Shown here: positions 61,500-64,000 of the stretch, piece by piece
Position numbering within the stretch: the stretch's first letter is position 1
Layout of the letters: every line of letters starts with the position of its first letter
Position numbers and translations under genes: made by a program
Source of the DNA: Gemmataceae bacterium
Lineage (GTDB): Bacteria; Planctomycetota; Planctomycetia; Gemmatales; Gemmataceae
Assembly (NCBI GenBank): GCA_022842245.1
Contig: JALHPZ010000001.1
Coordinates: 478,702-542,701, forward strand
Direction of reading: 5' to 3'
Length of the DNA stretch: 64,000 nt
Notes under the pieces: generated by a model
What the model was told of the DNA's origin: nothing
Databases searched by the model: none
Seen by the model: the letters and a program-made list of their open reading frames with translations, nothing else

Positions 61500-62291
61500 A
61501 TGGATGCCGCCGCGACCGCCGTACCGTTCCGATTCAACCGGTTCCTGCCGTACTGGGCGGTGCTGCAAACCGATCTCGGCCAGACGCTGCGCAGTTGGGT
61601 CTACCGGCTCTGGCTGATCATGATGGCCCTCGCCGCGGTCGGCTACGTGCTCTTCAAACTCGGCGCCGCCAACGCCGGCGAATACCAGTCGGTCGCCGCG
61701 CAGTCCGACGACCTCCTTCGCGCGCTCGCTATCGGCAGCCTCTCGCTCATCTCCCTGCTCGCGGTCAGCGGCATCAGCTCCGAACGCGGCGTCATCGCCG
61801 ACTCCGTCCTCAGCCGCGGCATCAGCCGCTACCAGTACTTCCTCGCCAAGTGGCACGCCCGCCTCGCGGTCGTCCTCGCCACCTTCGTCGGCATCGCCGC
61901 GGTCGTCCTCGCCGCCTACGCCACGCTGTTCACCGCGTCCACGAACGGCACGGGCGCGAACCTCACATTCGGCGGCGCCGTCTCCGCGATCGTGCTGCTC
62001 GCCGCCGTTCTCGGCGTCGTCGTCTCGTGGGGCGTCGCCATCGGCGCCATCACGAACGGCACGGTCCTCGGCATCTCGATCTTCTGGATCGTCATCTTCG
62101 GCGGTCTGGCCACGCTCTCCCGAATGCCCAGCGACTATCCGAACCTGAAGTGGTTGATGGACGGACTCCGCAACGTCCTGCGTGGCGGCATCACGTCCGT
62201 CGACGTCACGCAGTTCCTGCTCGCCTCGTTCTTCCTCGCGAGCGTCGGCGCGCTCGTCGGCATGGGCATCTTCGCCCGCAAGGACGTGTAA
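61500..62291 (+). CDS. ABC-2 type permease
   Basis: A 263-residue permease with about six membrane helices and the ABC-2 layout: an N-terminal polar helix, a first membrane segment (W-L-I-M-M-A-L-A-A-V-G-Y-V-L), then S-S-E-R-G-V-I-A-D-S-V-L-S-R-G-I-S-R (a common coupling region) and repeated hydrophobic helices. It forms the membrane channel for the ATPase at 59958. Direction (export) is inferred from the family. Confidence 0.82.
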   Translation: MDAAATAVPFRFNRFLPYWAVLQTDLGQTLRSWVYRLWLIMMALAAVGYVLFKLGAANAGEYQSVAAQSDDLLRALAIGSLSLISLLAVSGISSERGVIADSVLSRGISRYQYFLAKWHARLAVVLATFVGIAAVVLAAYATLFTASTNGTGANLTFGGAVSAIVLLAAVLGVVVSWGVAIGAITNGTVLGISIFWIVIFGGLATLSRMPSDYPNLKWLMDGLRNVLRGGITSVDVTQFLLASFFLASVGALVGMGIFARKDV

Positions 62292-62296
62292 TCCCG

Positions 62297-64000
62297 TCAT
62301 TCGTAGCGGTTGCGGTTCGGCGGATCCGGGCGTTCGCGGCGCGGCCGTTCGCCCTTCGCGTCGTTCATCCGGTTCGTCACTTCCCGGAACTTGAGTTTGC
62401 ACGCGACCATCATGGCGAAGGCGAACGCGCCCCAGAGCATCGTGCCGAGGATCGGCGCCGCCACGCCCATCCCTTCCGTTGCCGAATGGGAGAACGCGCC
62501 GAGATCGCGATCCTCGAAGTCGTGCATCGGCAGCCAGCCCGCGACGAACGGCGGCGTCATGCCGAGCAGCACGCTCCGGGGAATTTCGTAATCCCGCATC
62601 CCTCGGCTGCCCATGAAATCCAGGGGCAGACAACAGCAGAGCACGATCACCAGCCAGAAGCCTCCCGCGCAGAAGATCGCGGCGAAGAAGGCGCGCACGG
62701 TGGCGATGAGGGTCGTCCGCGCGGTCATCGAAAAATAGAGCCCGAGCCAGGCGAACGCGACGACGTAGAGAGCGATCAGCGCCGCGTCGAGCAGGATCGT
62801 CAGCGGGTGCGCCGCCCCCATCGCCAGCGTGAGGCACCAGATGAACAACAGGAAGACGTACACCCGGCGCAGGCCCAGCACGCAGCCCCAGAACTTGCCG
62901 GAGAGGATATCGTCGGACGACAGGGGCGTGCCGAGCAGGCTGATCCAGGTGTCCTTGTCCTTTTCGCCGCTGACCGCGCCGGCGCCGCGCACGGCCGTCG
63001 CCAGCACGATGAGGAAAGTCAGGATGCCCGTGACGATGCGGGCCCACATGTTCGCCTCCTCACGGAAGCGGTGCCAGCGTTCCGCGAACGTCATGTTCGC
63101 GTAGTAGTTTGGCGGGTCAAAGAAAGTGAAGTAAATGATGAGCGCGATCGGGGCGACCATGCCGAGCGCGATGAGGCCGAACAGGATGCGCGCCAGCCAG
63201 CCGCCGCGCGAGCCGGTGTCGACGAACACTTCCTTCCAAAGCACCGGATTGGTCCCGATCGGCGGATAGCGCCGTGTCGCCTCGTTCACGACGACCGACT
63301 CGGCACCGTCGGCGGCGAGGGTTTTCTTGCGGCTGCGGGTTCCGCCGGGGTTGCCGTAGGCCTGTCGGAGCGTGACGGCGCGCAGGACCAGCATCGCGTG
63401 ACCAAGCAGCAGCGCGGCCGAGGCGATCCAGAAGACGCAGTAGGCGCGGAGGCTGTCGTCCAGCGCGAACGCGACGGGGGCGCCGCGCGGGGCGTTCATG
63501 GTGATGATCTGCCAGACGATGTTCCCCGACGCGAGCGTGTAGCAGACGTCGTTCAGCCCGAAGGACCAGGAGCCAAGCGGCAGGGGCGTATTCCACCAGC
63601 CGACGCCGGAAAACGTGACCAGCGCGGTGACGAGGACGGTGAGGATGAGATACACCGCGTAACTGAGGTACGTGAGCATGATGGCGTCGCGCGCCTTTTT
63701 GAGCTGCGTGGAGAACCAGATGCCGAGCGACGACAGGCCGACGATGGTTACAACGGTGGCGACCGTGGCGGCGAGGAGTTGCTCGGGGTCGACGCCGCCG
63801 AAGAGTTGGACGAACGCGAGGATCGGCAGGCCGACGAGGACGAAACACAGCAGCGCGAGCACGCGGGAGGCGAGCTTGCCGAAGATAATCTCGCGATTGC
63901 GCAGGTCGGTGGCGAAGAGGAATTCGAGGATCTTGCGTTCCTTGTCGATGCAGATTGTGCCGGCGACATAGACCGGCGTGAGAAGGACGACGACGAGGAA
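62297..64000 (-). CDS. double-unit ABC-2 permease, 5' end cut by window edge
   Basis: At least 567 residues are visible; the frame is still open at base 64000, so the start lies outside. About ten to twelve helices are present. Two similar coupling segments occur: D-K-E-R-K-I-L-E-F-L-F-A-T-D-L near the visible start, and S-G-E-K-D-K-D-T-W-I-S-L-L-G-T-P-L in the middle (near 62900-62960). This indicates two ABC-2 units joined in one chain. A GTG at 63862 is internal. It is convergent with the permease at 61500 (five-base gap), so the two may belong to related but separate transporters. The C-terminus is Arg/Pro-rich. Confidence 0.8.
   Translation of the reverse strand, partial: FLVVVLLTPVYVAGTICIDKERKILEFLFATDLRNREIIFGKLASRVLALLCFVLVGLPILAFVQLFGGVDPEQLLAATVATVVTIVGLSSLGIWFSTQLKKARDAIMLTYLSYAVYLILTVLVTALVTFSGVGWWNTPLPLGSWSFGLNDVCYTLASGNIVWQIITMNAPRGAPVAFALDDSLRAYCVFWIASAALLLGHAMLVLRAVTLRQAYGNPGGTRSRKKTLAADGAESVVVNEATRRYPPIGTNPVLWKEVFVDTGSRGGWLARILFGLIALGMVAPIALIIYFTFFDPPNYYANMTFAERWHRFREEANMWARIVTGILTFLIVLATAVRGAGAVSGEKDKDTWISLLGTPLSSDDILSGKFWGCVLGLRRVYVFLLFIWCLTLAMGAAHPLTILLDAALIALYVVAFAWLGLYFSMTARTTLIATVRAFFAAIFCAGGFWLVIVLCCCLPLDFMGSRGMRDYEIPRSVLLGMTPPFVAGWLPMHDFEDRDLGAFSHSATEGMGVAAPILGTMLWGAFAFAMMVACKLKFREVTNRMNDAKGERPRRERPDPPNRNRYE

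Overview
The window is GC-rich chromosomal DNA that reads as a planctomycete, most likely of the Gemmata group (Gemmataceae). The evidence is a 2527-residue Ser/Thr kinase carrying WD40, LRR and LamG-like domains, a second kinase with a membrane C-terminus, a complete alternative complex III (ACIII) plus caa3 oxidase operon, VWA and SRPBCC proteins, frequent GTG/TTG starts, and several families of intergenic palindromes. No tRNA, rRNA, CRISPR, transposase or phage gene was found.

Layout. 1-8.6 kb: a truncated VWA protein, a coiled-coil protein, a GNAT acetyltransferase, a complementary pair of M16 peptidases, small membrane proteins and a CPBP protease. 8.6-16 kb: a degenerate HD-GYP protein, a GHL10-type hydrolase, a DinB protein, a D-aminoacylase-like amidohydrolase, pyrB and a DegT aminotransferase closed by a clear bidirectional terminator. 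16-21 kb: korAB (2-oxoacid:ferredoxin oxidoreductase), divergent from a kinase. 21.2-28.7 kb: the giant kinase. 28.8-36.3 kb: a parvulin-type PPIase, clpS, a secreted peptide, a 1078-residue membrane/TPR protein, and an ArsR-VOC-SRPBCC operon on the minus strand.

36.5-55.5 kb is the core of the window, a respiratory operon: actABCDEF, an unknown single-TM protein, SCO, coxB (with fused cytochrome c), coxA, coxC, coxD, a diheme lipoprotein cytochrome, ctaA, ctaB and a degenerate PhnX-like protein. ACIII oxidises quinol and passes electrons through its cytochromes to the caa3 oxidase; SCO supplies CuA copper and CtaA/CtaB make heme A. Several genes overlap by 1-11 bp, while the long gaps hold GC-rich palindromes. 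55.5-64 kb: an S9 peptidase, a sigma factor with an MCE/OmpA-like protein, and an ABC export cluster running off the right edge.

The most interesting leads are the in-frame, low-GC LRR cassette in the giant kinase bounded by exact 46-bp repeats, the palindromes confined to gaps of the respiratory operon, the MCE-OmpA fusion beside a sigma factor, and several catalytically degenerate enzymes (HD-GYP, PhnX-like, one M16 subunit).
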